Shown: positions 1 to 8,048 of the stretch, one piece after another
Numbering within the stretch: position 1 is the first letter of the stretch
Layout: each line of letters begins with the position of its first letter
Origin: an uncultured Erysipelotrichaceae bacterium
Lineage (GTDB): Bacteria; Bacillota_I; Bacilli_A; Erysipelotrichales; Erysipelotrichaceae
NCBI GenBank assembly: GCA_902784015.1
Contig: CACZTC010000135.1
Coordinates: 1-14,057, forward strand
Length of the DNA: 14,057 nucleotides
Direction: 5' to 3'
Notes under the pieces: generated by a model
Database searches by the model: none
What the model was told of the DNA's origin: nothing
Seen by the model: only the letters and a program-made list of their open reading frames with translations
Program-made: the position numbers and the translations under genes

Positions 1-843
1 TGCTTTATTAACCATATAAGGTAATTCATAAATAATAATTCTAGATTTTCCATTAGGTAATTCAGTTACTTCTGATTTACCTCTCATTACGATTGTGCCT
101 TTTCCTGTTTCAAAAGCTTGTCTTATACCAGATCTTCCTAATATAAAGCCACCAGTAGGGAAGTCTGGCCCTTTAATATATTCCATTAATTCGGTAGTTG
201 TTATTTCCGGGTTTTCCATAACGGCGATAATACCATCAATTGTCTCGCCTAGATTATGTGGGGCAACATTAGTAGCCATACCAACCGCAATACCATAAGA
301 ACCATTAACGATTAAGTTAGGAAAACGAGAAGGGAGGATAGAAGGTTCTTTTTCAGTAGCATCAAAGTTATCATCCATATCTACTGTATCTTTATCTAAA
401 TCCCTTAACATTTCTACAGCTATCTTAGATAATCTAGCTTCTGTATAACGCATAGCTGCTGGATCATCCCCATCAACAGAACCAAAATTACCATGACCAT
501 CCACTAACATCTCTCTCATATTCCATGATTGAGCCATATAAGCTAAAGCACCATAAATAGATGAATCACCATGAGGATGATATTTACCCATCGTATCACC
601 AACAATACGCGCACATTTTCTATGTGGTTTATCTGGCCAGTTACTCAATTCGCTCATCGCAAATAATATTCTTCTTTGTACTGGCTTTAGTCCATCTCTA
701 ACGTCTGGTAAAGCACGAGCGACAATAACTGACATTGAATATTCAAGGAAGTCACGGCGCATTTCTTTAGATAAATCTGTCTCAGTTATATTTCCTGGAT
801 CAAAATTATCTTCATCAAATTCCATAAAATCATTTAACCCCAT
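1..843 (-). CDS. gyrA: DNA gyrase subunit A, N-terminal 281 residues (3' end outside window)
   Basis: Breakage-reunion subunit of the A2B2 gyrase, which introduces negative supercoils using ATP hydrolysed by GyrB. The visible part covers the winged-helix/tower region. The catalytic tyrosine is Y133 in the MRYTEARL motif, and the quinolone-determining segment [12 protein letters not shown] spans residues 89-100. At the usual resistance positions it has Ser (S94, E. coli 83) but Gly (G98, E. coli 87), where Asp or Glu is normal. The start is ATG 843-841, preceded by AAGGAGG with about 6 nt spacing. That Shine-Dalgarno sits against the gyrB stop, 11 nt upstream, so the two genes are co-transcribed. 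The frame stays open to the window edge; a full GyrA is over 800 residues. ParC is the alternative, but adjacency to gyrB in the dnaA cluster favours GyrA. Confidence 0.96.
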   Translation of the reverse strand, partial: MGLNDFMEFDEDNFDPGNITETDLSKEMRRDFLEYSMSVIVARALPDVRDGLKPVQRRILFAMSELSNWPDKPHRKCARIVGDTMGKYHPHGDSSIYGALAYMAQSWNMREMLVDGHGNFGSVDGDDPAAMRYTEARLSKIAVEMLRDLDKDTVDMDDNFDATEKEPSILPSRFPNLIVNGSYGIAVGMATNVAPHNLGETIDGIIAVMENPEITTTELMEYIKGPDFPTGGFILGRSGIRQAFETGKGTIVMRGKSEVTELPNGKSRIIIYELPYMVNKA

Positions 844-854
844 AACTTACCTCC

Positions 855-2837
855 TTATACATCTAAATTCTCTACAAAATGAGCATTCTCAACTATGAAG
901 TTCTTTCTTGGTTCAACTTCTTCGCCCATTAACATACTAAAGTTTTGATCTGCCTGTTCAGCATCTCCAATTGTTACTCTAATTAATGTTCTATTTTCAG
1001 GATTCATGGTTGTTTCCCATAATTGTTCAGCATCCATTTCACCTAATCCTTTATATCTTTGAATAGCTATTCTATCGCCCATCTCTTCTTTGATTTGTTC
1101 GAGTTGTTTATCTGTATATGCATATTTAACTGCATTACCTTTTTTTACTTGATATAGAGGAGGCTGAGCAATATAAACATAACCTCCTTCAATTACTGGT
1201 CTTAAATAACGATAGAAGAATGTTAAGAGTAAAGTACGAATATGAGCACCATCAACATCAGCATCAGTCATTATTACTATCTTGTGATATCTTAATTTAG
1301 ATGTATCTATTTCATCCAAAATACCACAACCAAAAGCTGTTATCATTGATCTTATTTCTGCATTTTCAAATATTCTATGTTGTCTAGCTTTTTCAACATT
1401 GATAATTTTTCCTCTTAAAGGAAGTATCGCTTGGAAATGTGAATCTCTGCCATTTTGAGCACTACCACCTGCAGAATTACCTTCGACTATATATATTTCA
1501 CATATTGAAGCATCTTTACTTGAACAATCTTTTAATTTTCCTGGTAATGAACTAATTTCTAAACCATTTTTTCTTCTTGTTGCTTCACGAGCTTTTTTTG
1601 CGGCTAATCTAGCTTGAGATGCCAAATTAGCTTTTTCAATAATAATTTTAGCTTGATCAGGATTCTCCATTAAGAATCTTTCAAGTTGCTCACCAAAAAT
1701 AGAAGATACAACTTTTCTTACTTCACTATTTCCTAATTTTGTTTTAGTTTGTCCTTCATATTGAGGGTCAGGATGTTTAACAGAAATAATAGCTGTAATT
1801 CCTTCTTTACAGTCATCACTAGTTAAATTATCATCTTTTTCTTTTAAGAAACCATTATCTCTAGCATATTTATTAATTATTCTGTTTAAAGCTAATCTAA
1901 AACCTTCTTCATGAGTGCCGCCTTCAATAGTATTAATATTATTACAGAAGGTATAAACACTTGGATTATAGCCATCATTATATTGACAAGCTACTTCTAC
2001 TTGAATATCTTCAGATACTCCTTCTGAATAAATAATATCGTTATGGATAACTGTCCTATGTTTATTTAAATAAGCAACATATTCTTTTAAACCACCTTCA
2101 AAATGATAAGAATAATGTTGTTTCTTTTCTTCTTCCTCTCTTTCATCATTGAATTCAAGAGTTATACCTTTATTTAAGAAAGCTAATTGTCTAATTCTAT
2201 CTCTTAATGTTTCATGATCATAAACAGTAGTTTCTGTAAAGATAGTAGGGTCAGCTTTAAATGATACTTTTGAACCATGTTTATTTTTATCACATTTTCC
2301 TACTTCTTTTAATTCTCCGATTGGTTTTCCACCATCTTCAAATCTAATAAAATATTCTTTACCATCATGATAAACACTAACTTCTAACCATTCTGATAAT
2401 GCATTAACGACGCTAGCTCCTACTCCATGCAATCCACCAGATACTTTATATGCTTGCCCACCAAATTTACCGCCTGCATGTAAAACTGTAAAAATAGTTT
2501 CAATTGTAGATTTACCAGTCTTTTCATTTATACCTGTAGGCATACCTCTACCATCATCCACAACAGTTACTATATTATCTTTATCAACAGTAACACTAAC
2601 AGTACTCGCAAAGCCTGCCATCGCTTCATCTATACCATTATCCACAATTTCCCATACTAAATGATGTAATCCTCTAGAAGAAGTAGAACCTATATACATA
2701 CCGGGTCTTTTTCTAACAGCTTCTAATCCATCTAATACTTGAATATCTTCATCTTTATATTCATGTGAAACAGTTATATCTAATTCTTCACCTAATTTTA
2801 ATTCACTATTTTCTTCTATATTCTTTTCTTTAGCCAT
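855..2837 (-). CDS. gyrB: DNA gyrase subunit B
   Basis: ATPase and Toprim subunit of gyrase, 660 residues, slightly long for the family because of an acidic N-terminal extension of about 25 residues. The GHKL ATPase domain shows E63 (general base) and N67 in [11 protein letters not shown], then DDGRGMP (94-100) and [14 protein letters not shown] (134-147). The Toprim domain starts at about residue 447 with [12 protein letters not shown] (E452) and carries the metal-binding DADVD at 525-529. The C-terminal [19 protein letters not shown] (593-611) is the usual GyrB tail. N454 replaces the customary Asp of EGDSAGG. The start ATG 2837-2835 lies one base after the recF stop and has AAGGAG with 7 nt spacing. 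It is followed 11 nt later by gyrA. No yaaB/remB-like gene sits between recF and gyrB, unlike Bacillus. Confidence 0.98.
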   Translation of the reverse strand: MAKEKNIEENSELKLGEELDITVSHEYKDEDIQVLDGLEAVRKRPGMYIGSTSSRGLHHLVWEIVDNGIDEAMAGFASTVSVTVDKDNIVTVVDDGRGMPTGINEKTGKSTIETIFTVLHAGGKFGGQAYKVSGGLHGVGASVVNALSEWLEVSVYHDGKEYFIRFEDGGKPIGELKEVGKCDKNKHGSKVSFKADPTIFTETTVYDHETLRDRIRQLAFLNKGITLEFNDEREEEEKKQHYSYHFEGGLKEYVAYLNKHRTVIHNDIIYSEGVSEDIQVEVACQYNDGYNPSVYTFCNNINTIEGGTHEEGFRLALNRIINKYARDNGFLKEKDDNLTSDDCKEGITAIISVKHPDPQYEGQTKTKLGNSEVRKVVSSIFGEQLERFLMENPDQAKIIIEKANLASQARLAAKKAREATRRKNGLEISSLPGKLKDCSSKDASICEIYIVEGNSAGGSAQNGRDSHFQAILPLRGKIINVEKARQHRIFENAEIRSMITAFGCGILDEIDTSKLRYHKIVIMTDADVDGAHIRTLLLTFFYRYLRPVIEGGYVYIAQPPLYQVKKGNAVKYAYTDKQLEQIKEEMGDRIAIQRYKGLGEMDAEQLWETTMNPENRTLIRVTIGDAEQADQNFSMLMGEEVEPRKNFIVENAHFVENLDV

Positions 2838-2838
2838 A

Positions 2839-3906
2839 CTATATCTCCTTCACTGTTCCATTTTCTACATAAAACTTTTTTATATTTCCATCTATTTCAA
2901 TATCTTCGGTGGTAGTAATAATGCATTGAATATTATTCTTTAATAAATTAATTAATGCTTTTCTATGATTAATATCTAATTCACTTAATACATCATCAAG
3001 AAGTAATACAGGATATTTATTTGTTTCTTGATAAATATAATTAATAAGAGCTAATTTAAAAGCTAATATAACCATTCTTTTTTGACCTTGACTAGCTATA
3101 TCAACAATAGGTATATCATCCATTAGAAATAAATAATCTTCGCGATGTGGTCCCTCTGTAGCTACTTTATAATCAATATCTTTTTGTTTACTTAATCTAT
3201 ATAAATCTTTTAATTTTTCTTTAACATTTTTATTATCTATACAAGATTTATATTTAATATTTATATTTTTATCTTCATTAGCTAATAATTTATATATTTT
3301 ATTTATATTCTTATTAATTATTTCTATTATTCTATTTCTTTCATAAATTATTACTTCATCTACTTCTATTAATTGATCATTAATAACATCTAAATAATTT
3401 TCATCTATCTTATTCTTTAATAATATATTTTTTTCTTTTATTAAATTTTTATATTTATTTAAAGCTAATAAATATTTTTGATTAATCTTAGATATTTCTT
3501 GATCAATTATTTTTCTTCTTTCTTTAGGTTGATCATTAAATAAAAATAATTCATCTGGTGAAAATAAAATTACATTTAATTTTCCAATGAAATCACTAAC
3601 TTTATTAATTGAATAATTATTAATACTTAAACTTTTTCCATTTTGATGAATAATAATATCTAATTTTTTATCTTCTTCATCATTAATGAGAGAAGATATT
3701 TTAGAAAATGATTTATTATTCATTATTAATTTTTTATCTTCATTTAGACGATGTGATTTAGTAAGTGATAAAAATAATATTGCTTCTAATAAATTAGTTT
3801 TTCCTTGACCATTATTTCCTATAAAACAATTTATATTTTTATTAAATTTAATATCTATATTTTCATAATTTCTATAAAACTTTAAGGATAATTCTTTTAT
3901 TATCAT
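2839..3906 (-). CDS. recF: DNA replication and repair protein RecF
   Basis: SMC-like ABC ATPase that helps load RecA at single-strand gaps with RecO and RecR. The length, 355 residues, is normal for the family. Walker A is GNNGQGKT (30-37), the ABC signature lies in ASQGQKRM (about 271-278), and Walker B is [12 protein letters not shown] (about 300-311). The central region is rich in Lys, Asn and Ile, as expected from the high A+T. ATG 3906-3904 overlaps the TGA stop of the upstream S4 gene (ATGA), so translation is probably coupled. gyrB follows after one base. The order dnaN-S4-recF-gyrB is the classic Firmicutes arrangement. Confidence 0.97.
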   Translation of the reverse strand: MIIKELSLKFYRNYENIDIKFNKNINCFIGNNGQGKTNLLEAILFLSLTKSHRLNEDKKLIMNNKSFSKISSLINDEEDKKLDIIIHQNGKSLSINNYSINKVSDFIGKLNVILFSPDELFLFNDQPKERRKIIDQEISKINQKYLLALNKYKNLIKEKNILLKNKIDENYLDVINDQLIEVDEVIIYERNRIIEIINKNINKIYKLLANEDKNINIKYKSCIDNKNVKEKLKDLYRLSKQKDIDYKVATEGPHREDYLFLMDDIPIVDIASQGQKRMVILAFKLALINYIYQETNKYPVLLLDDVLSELDINHRKALINLLKNNIQCIITTTEDIEIDGNIKKFYVENGTVKEI

Positions 3907-4109
3907 TCTTCTACCACATACTCTTTTCCATGAACACTTATAACATCATTTTTATTTAATTTTTTACCTCTTTGTGTTGTAATAATTTGATTAACTTTTA
4001 CTTCTCCTTCCTGTATTAAATATTTAGCTTCTCCACCTGAAAAAACTATGTTATTTTTCTTTAAAAATTTTTGTAAAGTTATACCTTTTTTTACATCATT
4101 TTTCTTCAT
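3903..4109 (-). CDS. yaaA: S4-domain RNA-binding protein, YaaA type
   Basis: A 68-residue protein made almost wholly of one S4 fold. The hallmark SGGEAKYLIQEGEVKVN (24-40) is followed by QRGKKLNKNDVI. This is the small S4 protein found between dnaN and recF in most Firmicutes. In the family it is thought to bind RNA or the ribosome; the sequence says nothing more about its target. It is the first gene after the dnaN terminator and is preceded by its own TATAAT-type promoter only about 15 nt upstream of the ATG, which leaves almost no 5' leader and no clear Shine-Dalgarno. The stop TGA overlaps the recF start. Confidence 0.93.
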   Translation of the reverse strand: MKKNDVKKGITLQKFLKKNNIVFSGGEAKYLIQEGEVKVNQIITTQRGKKLNKNDVISVHGKEYVVEE

Positions 4110-4124
4110 AAAATAACATCTAAA

Positions 4125-4133
4125 ATTATACCA
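4125..4133 (-). promoter_or_regulatory. Extended -10 promoter for S4-recF-gyrB-gyrA
   Basis: On the minus strand the sequence reads TGGTATAAT, a perfect -10 hexamer (4130-4125) with the extended TGn element. No good -35 is visible at 17 nt. The predicted transcription start is near 4118, so the leader before the ATG at 4109 would be under 10 nt. Confidence 0.6.
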
Positions 4134-4140
4134 TAAAAAT

Positions 4141-4172
4141 GCTTAAAAATCCTTTATTTTTAGGCTTTTTTT
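4141..4172 (+). terminator. Terminator-like hairpin reading on the plus strand
   Basis: The arms GCTTAAAAAT (4141-4150) and ATTTTTAGGC (4156-4165) pair over 10 bp with one G-U, around a CCTTT loop, followed by seven T on the plus strand. On the minus strand the stem has a C-A mismatch and a weaker tail. No plus-strand gene lies upstream, so either it stops antisense transcription or it has another role next to the S4 promoter. Confidence 0.5.
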
Positions 4173-4187
4173 AACATTTTTTAAGTT

Positions 4188-4213
4188 AAAAAAAGAGGTA
4201 TATTTTTACCTCT
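4188..4213 (-). terminator. Rho-independent terminator after dnaN
   Basis: On the minus strand AGAGGTA and TACCTCT form a 7 bp stem with a 6 nt A/T loop, followed by seven T. It begins 6 nt after the dnaN stop, so it separates dnaN from the S4-recF-gyrBA unit. Confidence 0.8.
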
Positions 4214-4219
4214 AATTTA

Positions 4220-5350
4220 TTAACTTAAATGTCTAGTTGGAAGGACTAATTCAGTGATTGAATCATCACTTGGATCACTCACAATAAATGCCTTCATTTT
4301 TTCTGTAAATTTAATTTTTACATCATCTCCAGATAAGGCTTTTAAAGCATCTAACATATAATAAGAAATAAATACAATTTCAAAGTTTTCACCTTCAAAC
4401 TTACCTACTAATTCTTCTTCAAATTCACCAATTTCTTGATTTTTATTTGATAATATAATTTCTTCTTTTGAACAATCTAATTTATTAGTAATAATATTCT
4501 CATTTTTTATAAAATTAGATCTTTCTACAGCATTTATTAAATCTCTTCTATTAATATCTAAATAATAATTAAATTGTCCTTCAGTAGGTATTAATTTATC
4601 TGTTGCAGGATATTCGCCATCTAATAATCTAGCTTGAAAAATAGTATCATTAAACACAAATTGTGCTTTTTTATCATTAATACTTATTAAAATATCACTA
4701 TCATTATCTAATAATTGAAGAGATGATTTTAATTCATTTAATACTTTAGCAGGAATAGTAACATTAAATTCATTATTATAATTAAAAGGTATTATTTTTC
4801 TAGTTAATCTAAATGAATCAGTAGCTGTACAATTTAAATTATTACCTTGAGTTTTAATATTAACTCCCGTAAGAATAGGTCTAGTATCTTTTTTAGATAC
4901 AGCAAAGACTGTTTGATTAATAATATTTAATAAATCTTTAACTTTTAAAGAAAAAGATTCATCATTAACTTTAAAATCAATTTTAGGATAACTTTCTGGA
5001 TTTAGACCATTAATTTTATATTTAGCTTTTCCACCATGGAAATATAATAAACTTCCATCTAATATTTCTATTTCAATTATTTCTGAATCAACTTTTCTAA
5101 CTAATTCTAATAAATATTTAACATCTACTAAAATATTTCCTTCTTCTATAATATTTAATTTATTATCATCATTTTTATTTATAATTTTTTGAATAGAAAT
5201 ATCAGCATCACTTCCAGTTAATACTAATTTATTATCTTTAGCTTCTATTTTTATACCTCTTAAAGAAACTTGTGGTGAAATAGGGGATATAGCTTTACTT
5301 ACTATTTGAAGTTCATTATATAATTCATCTTTCAATATTGATATTTTCAT
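4220..5350 (-). CDS. dnaN: DNA polymerase III beta subunit (sliding clamp)
   Basis: A 376-residue sliding clamp that forms a dimeric ring on DNA and tethers Pol III, plus repair and regulatory partners, through a hydrophobic cleft. The length matches the family, and three clamp-like repeats of roughly 120 residues are recognisable. The N-terminal part reads MKISILKDELYNELQIVSKAI and the middle has ISKKDTRPILTGV-like text. TATDSFRLTRK and IPAKVLNELKSSL are conserved clamp segments. The C-terminus ends LVLPTRHLS, where many clamps have LPMR or LPVR. The start ATG 5350-5348 has AAAGGA with about 7 nt spacing. It lies downstream of dnaA with a 146-nt gap that contains DnaA-box-like sequence, and a terminator follows it. 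Confidence 0.97.
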   Translation of the reverse strand: MKISILKDELYNELQIVSKAISPISPQVSLRGIKIEAKDNKLVLTGSDADISIQKIINKNDDNKLNIIEEGNILVDVKYLLELVRKVDSEIIEIEILDGSLLYFHGGKAKYKINGLNPESYPKIDFKVNDESFSLKVKDLLNIINQTVFAVSKKDTRPILTGVNIKTQGNNLNCTATDSFRLTRKIIPFNYNNEFNVTIPAKVLNELKSSLQLLDNDSDILISINDKKAQFVFNDTIFQARLLDGEYPATDKLIPTEGQFNYYLDINRRDLINAVERSNFIKNENIITNKLDCSKEEIILSNKNQEIGEFEEELVGKFEGENFEIVFISYYMLDALKALSGDDVKIKFTEKMKAFIVSDPSDDSITELVLPTRHLS

Positions 5351-5396
5351 AATTGATCCTTTCTTTTCTTTATATTTTTTATAATTTATTACTATT

Positions 5397-5402
5397 ATTA
5401 TA
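5397..5402 (-). promoter_or_regulatory. Possible -10 element for dnaN
   Basis: A perfect TATAAT lies on the minus strand 46 nt upstream of the dnaN start. The -35 region is poor but overlaps the DnaA-box-like TTTTCCACT (5421-5413), so DnaA could influence dnaN expression here. This rests on one hexamer in very AT-rich DNA. Confidence 0.35.
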
Positions 5403-5496
5403 GGTGTTAATAAGTGGAAAACCTTATAAAATAGCTATTTTTCTATATAATTCTATCATTTGTGATTGTTAATCTAAAGTTGATATAAATGTTTAT

Positions 5497-6876
5497 TTAA
5501 GTGGATAATTGTGATTCTATTTCTTTAATAGCTGTTTTAAATAAAGAATCTACTTTTATTTGATTTTCAACTTTATTACAAGCACTCATTATAGTTGTAT
5601 GATCTCTTCCTCCAAATTCTTCTCCTATTTTAGTAAATGGAAGATCTAATAGTTTTCTACATAAATATATAGATATATGTCTTGCATTAGCTATATTTTT
5701 AGTTCTAGTTTTAGAAGTAATTTGTTGGCGAGTTAAACCATAATAATCAGCTACAGAATTTATAATCTTACGCGGTGATAAGCCTGTTTTATCAGATACT
5801 ACCGCTTGTGATTTTAAAGCATTCACAACTGTTTCAAATTTGATTTCACCACCATCTGGCTGATATACAATAGCGTTAAATAATACACTATTTAAGGCTC
5901 CTTCTAATGATCTAACATTGCCAGAGAAGTTTGACGCAATATATGTTAAACCTTCTTCATCAATTTTATTTTCAAAGCCATAACCATTTTCTTTTACTTT
6001 ATTTTTTAATATTTCTAAACTTGTTTCAAATTCAGGTGAATCTATACTTACTGATAAACCACTACTGAATCTAGTTATTAATCTATCTTCAATACCTTTT
6101 ATTTCTCTAGGTTGTCTATCGCATGCAATACATATTTGTTTACGATTAGTTATTAATTCATCATAAATTGAAAATAAGACTTCATTAGATTTATCTTTAA
6201 TAGTATTTCCACCTAAGAATTGAATATCATCTATCAATAATAAGTCTATGTTATATAAATATCTTTTAAATGCTTCAATCTTTTTATCTTGGATAGTTTG
6301 TTTAACTTTTTCTAAAAATTTTATAGTTTCTATATAATATATTTTTTTAGAAGGATCACTTTTTTGAACATAATTACCTATCGCCATCAATAAGTGAGTC
6401 TTACCTAAACCAGAATTACCATATATGAAAAGGGGATTAAAATAAGCAGGATTAATAGCACAAGCTAAAGCTGCAGCTTGAGATTCTCTATTACTATTAC
6501 CAACCACAAAATTATCAAAGGTTTTATCAGGATTTAATCCATTAGTCTTAAATTCATTTTCATCAAAAGTAACAACTGGTTCAATTATTTCTTTATATGT
6601 AGGTAATTCATGTTGTAAATCAACTTCAATAAATAAAGGTTTTTCTAAATCTAAAATATGAATAAAAGAAGAATTAATAATATCTAAATCATTATAAAGA
6701 ATTTGTTTTTCTACAATTGAAGTAGCTAATATAATAGCTTTCTCTTCAGTTAATTCATATAGAGAACAATTTCCATAATAATTATTAATAATAACCGAAT
6801 CAATATTGGTATTAATTCTTAAATCATCTAAAATTTTATTCCAAGTATCCTTAAGATACTGATCTCTTGTAATCAT
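5497..6876 (-). CDS. dnaA: Chromosomal replication initiator protein DnaA
   Basis: AAA+ ATPase that binds DnaA boxes and unwinds oriC. At 459 residues it is of normal length. Domain I occupies about residues 1-85, followed by a short linker. Domain III carries Walker A GNSGLGKT (153-160), Walker B LLLIDDIQF (212-220), an arginine-finger region EDRLITRFSSG (263-273) and the sensor-2 segment NVRSLEGAL (320-328). Domain IV holds the DNA-binding signature from RHISIYL (399-405) to KIGEEFGGRDHTTIM (416-430). All key residues are intact. The start ATG 6876-6874 has AGGAGAT with about 7 nt spacing. The AT-rich region directly upstream is full of its binding sites, and one near-consensus box also lies over its own stop codon. 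Confidence 0.98.
   Translation of the reverse strand: MITRDQYLKDTWNKILDDLRINTNIDSVIINNYYGNCSLYELTEEKAIILATSIVEKQILYNDLDIINSSFIHILDLEKPLFIEVDLQHELPTYKEIIEPVVTFDENEFKTNGLNPDKTFDNFVVGNSNRESQAAALACAINPAYFNPLFIYGNSGLGKTHLLMAIGNYVQKSDPSKKIYYIETIKFLEKVKQTIQDKKIEAFKRYLYNIDLLLIDDIQFLGGNTIKDKSNEVLFSIYDELITNRKQICIACDRQPREIKGIEDRLITRFSSGLSVSIDSPEFETSLEILKNKVKENGYGFENKIDEEGLTYIASNFSGNVRSLEGALNSVLFNAIVYQPDGGEIKFETVVNALKSQAVVSDKTGLSPRKIINSVADYYGLTRQQITSKTRTKNIANARHISIYLCRKLLDLPFTKIGEEFGGRDHTTIMSACNKVENQIKVDSLFKTAIKEIESQLST
5500..5508 (-). promoter_or_regulatory. DnaA box, 8 of 9, at the end of dnaA
   Basis: The minus strand reads TTATCCACT, one mismatch from TTATCCACA, over the last codons of dnaA. With the weaker TTTTCCACT at 5421-5413 it may form a minor box cluster in the dnaA-dnaN junction. 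Bacillus also has boxes at that junction. Confidence 0.45.
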
Positions 6877-6958
6877 ATAGTAAATCTCCTAAAAGACGTG
6901 TAGGAATATAAGACATAATCTCAAAGTAAAAATCTAGTATAAATTGTTGAAAATAATT

Positions 6959-6967
6959 TTCTCCACA
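6959..6967 (+). promoter_or_regulatory. DnaA box, 8 of 9
   Basis: TTCTCCACA differs from TTATCCACA only at position 3. It is the box nearest to dnaA, 83 nt from its start codon, and could serve autoregulation as well as initiation. Confidence 0.6.
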
Positions 6968-7011
6968 GCCATATTTTTTTACATATCTACTATTCTTCTA
7001 AAATATGTTAG

Positions 7012-7029
7012 TTTTCCACATTTTCCACA
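7012..7029 (+). promoter_or_regulatory. Two abutting DnaA boxes
   Basis: TTTTCCACA occurs twice in direct, exactly contiguous tandem. Each copy has one mismatch to the consensus. Ten bases further lies a perfect box in the opposite orientation, making this the densest cluster of the origin. Confidence 0.7.
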
Positions 7030-7038
7030 ACTTTTTTA

Positions 7039-7047
7039 TGTGGATAA
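7039..7047 (-). promoter_or_regulatory. Perfect DnaA box
   Basis: TGTGGATAA on the plus strand is the exact consensus TTATCCACA on the minus strand. Confidence 0.85.
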
Positions 7048-7087
7048 TATGTTAAAAAGATATAAACATATTAATAATTTAAAATAA

Positions 7088-7096
7088 TATGGATAA
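7088..7096 (-). promoter_or_regulatory. DnaA box, 8 of 9
   Basis: The minus strand reads TTATCCATA, one mismatch from consensus, at the edge of the most AT-rich segment. Confidence 0.55.
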
Positions 7097-7222
7097 TTAT
7101 ATATTTTAAATAAAATATTATTTATTTATAAACAATAAATATGCCTAAAAATAAAGAAATATAGAAGATATTAACATAATTATTAACTGTTAATAAATTA
7201 ATAATTAAAAATGTTAAATAAA

Positions 7223-7231
7223 TGTGGATAA
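7223..7231 (-). promoter_or_regulatory. Perfect DnaA box, jag side
   Basis: TGTGGATAA on the plus strand is an exact consensus box on the minus strand. It is 184 bp from the other perfect box, with an almost pure A/T segment between the two. Confidence 0.85.
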
Positions 7232-7266
7232 ATATATATTAGTAATTATTAATAATGTTAATAAAT

Positions 7267-7296
7267 AAAAAAAACAACTGAAATTATTCAGCTGTT
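7267..7296 (-). terminator. Rho-independent terminator of the rpmH-jag unit
   Basis: On the minus strand AACAGCTGAA and TTCAGTTGTT pair over 10 bp (one G-U) around a 4-nt loop, and the final T pair runs on into a stretch of eight T (7274-7267). The jag stop codon lies across the loop and stem (7286-7284), so terminator and last codons are fused. It keeps jag transcription out of oriC and dnaA. Confidence 0.8.
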
Positions 7297-8048
7297 TCTT
7301 CTCCAATAGTTATTTCATCTTCAATTACTGATGAATTATCATCAATTAGATAATCATCATCACCAAGAATTCCTTCACCTACAAAATCTTCATATAAATC
7401 TTCATCATTTTGAGGCTCATTTAATTCTAATTCTTCGCCAGGATTAGGTACATATTTGATAACTAAATGTCTATTGCTACCTTCGCCAACTGATTCTGTT
7501 TTAATATTATGCCATTCACTTAATACTTTATGAATAACTTTTCTTTCATCACTTGGTAAAGGGTCCAATTCAACATCAATCTTAGATTGTTGAACTTGTT
7601 TAGCTATTCTTTTACCCATAGCTCTAACTTTGGCATAACGCTCTTCTTTATAATGATTAATGTCAATTAATACATCAATTCTTTCTTTAAATTCAGCATT
7701 AACAGCATTTCTTACAACCGTATTGAAGGCAGCTAAGGTTTTACCCATCTTACCAATTAATAAAGCATTATTATCTGCATTTAAATTAACAACGAAACTA
7801 TTATCTCTTTTTTGTTCGATAGAGACTTCAATATCTTGATCAATACTTGTAAAGAAATTACCTAAATAATCAAATAAGAATTCTTTAACATCATCTAAAG
7901 AAAATACGTCAGCTACAACCGTATTACCTAAGCCTAAAAGACCTTTCTTTTCGTCTTTTATTGAATAATGTAGATCATTAACTGAACAAGCTTTTTCTTC
8001 AGCAACTTTTTCAAGCATTTCTTCGATTGATTTACCTGTATATTCCAT
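7284..8048 (-). CDS. jag: Jag/KhpB, Jag-N, KH and R3H RNA-binding protein
   Basis: RNA-binding protein of the KhpB (SpoIIIJ-associated, Jag) family, which acts with the membrane insertase operon and in cell-envelope control. The 254 residues hold a Jag-N domain (about 1-50, with KKGLLGLG at 34-41), a KH domain with the loop GKMG (99-102), and an R3H domain with R169 and H173 in the RxxxH core. A strongly acidic tail follows (about 205-254, many Asp and Glu), longer than the usual end of Bacillus Jag. The start ATG 8048-8046 overlaps the last base of the yidC stop. A G-rich AGGGGGT lies about 10 nt upstream. It is the last gene of its unit and ends inside a terminator. Its position next to oriC, where Bacillus has rpmH, is unusual. 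Confidence 0.95.
   Translation of the reverse strand: MEYTGKSIEEMLEKVAEEKACSVNDLHYSIKDEKKGLLGLGNTVVADVFSLDDVKEFLFDYLGNFFTSIDQDIEVSIEQKRDNSFVVNLNADNNALLIGKMGKTLAAFNTVVRNAVNAEFKERIDVLIDINHYKEERYAKVRAMGKRIAKQVQQSKIDVELDPLPSDERKVIHKVLSEWHNIKTESVGEGSNRHLVIKYVPNPGEELELNEPQNDEDLYEDFVGEGILGDDDYLIDDNSSVIEDEITIGEETAE

Larger units (their letters stand above)
6877..7283. other. Probable chromosomal replication origin (oriC)
   Basis: This 407-bp non-coding stretch between dnaA and jag is the only large gap in the window and is extremely AT-rich. It holds two perfect DnaA boxes and four with a single mismatch. Three near boxes closest to dnaA read TTNTCCACA on the plus strand, and the rest read on the minus strand. 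From 7050 to 7260 it is almost pure A/T, suitable for duplex opening. It includes the inverted repeat TTATTAAC-T-GTTAATAA (7180-7196). It must also hold the dnaA promoter; a TATACT hexamer on the minus strand at 6941-6936 is a weak candidate. Box number, dnaA adjacency and A/T content support the call. The strand switch of genes lies elsewhere, near 10480. Confidence 0.85.

Noticed and set aside
95..298. Plus-strand open frame of 67 codons
   Set aside because: It lies antisense within gyrA, whose frame encodes unmistakable GyrA sequence.
3903..3905. TGA read as Trp (mycoplasma code)
   Set aside because: TGA ends the S4 gene and the 10507 gene at well-formed ATGA overlaps, and Trp residues use TGG.
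7180..7196. Inverted repeat TTATTAAC-T-GTTAATAA as an operator
   Set aside because: Short A/T palindromes are expected by chance in such AT-rich DNA, and it has no clear target promoter. Noted only as part of oriC.
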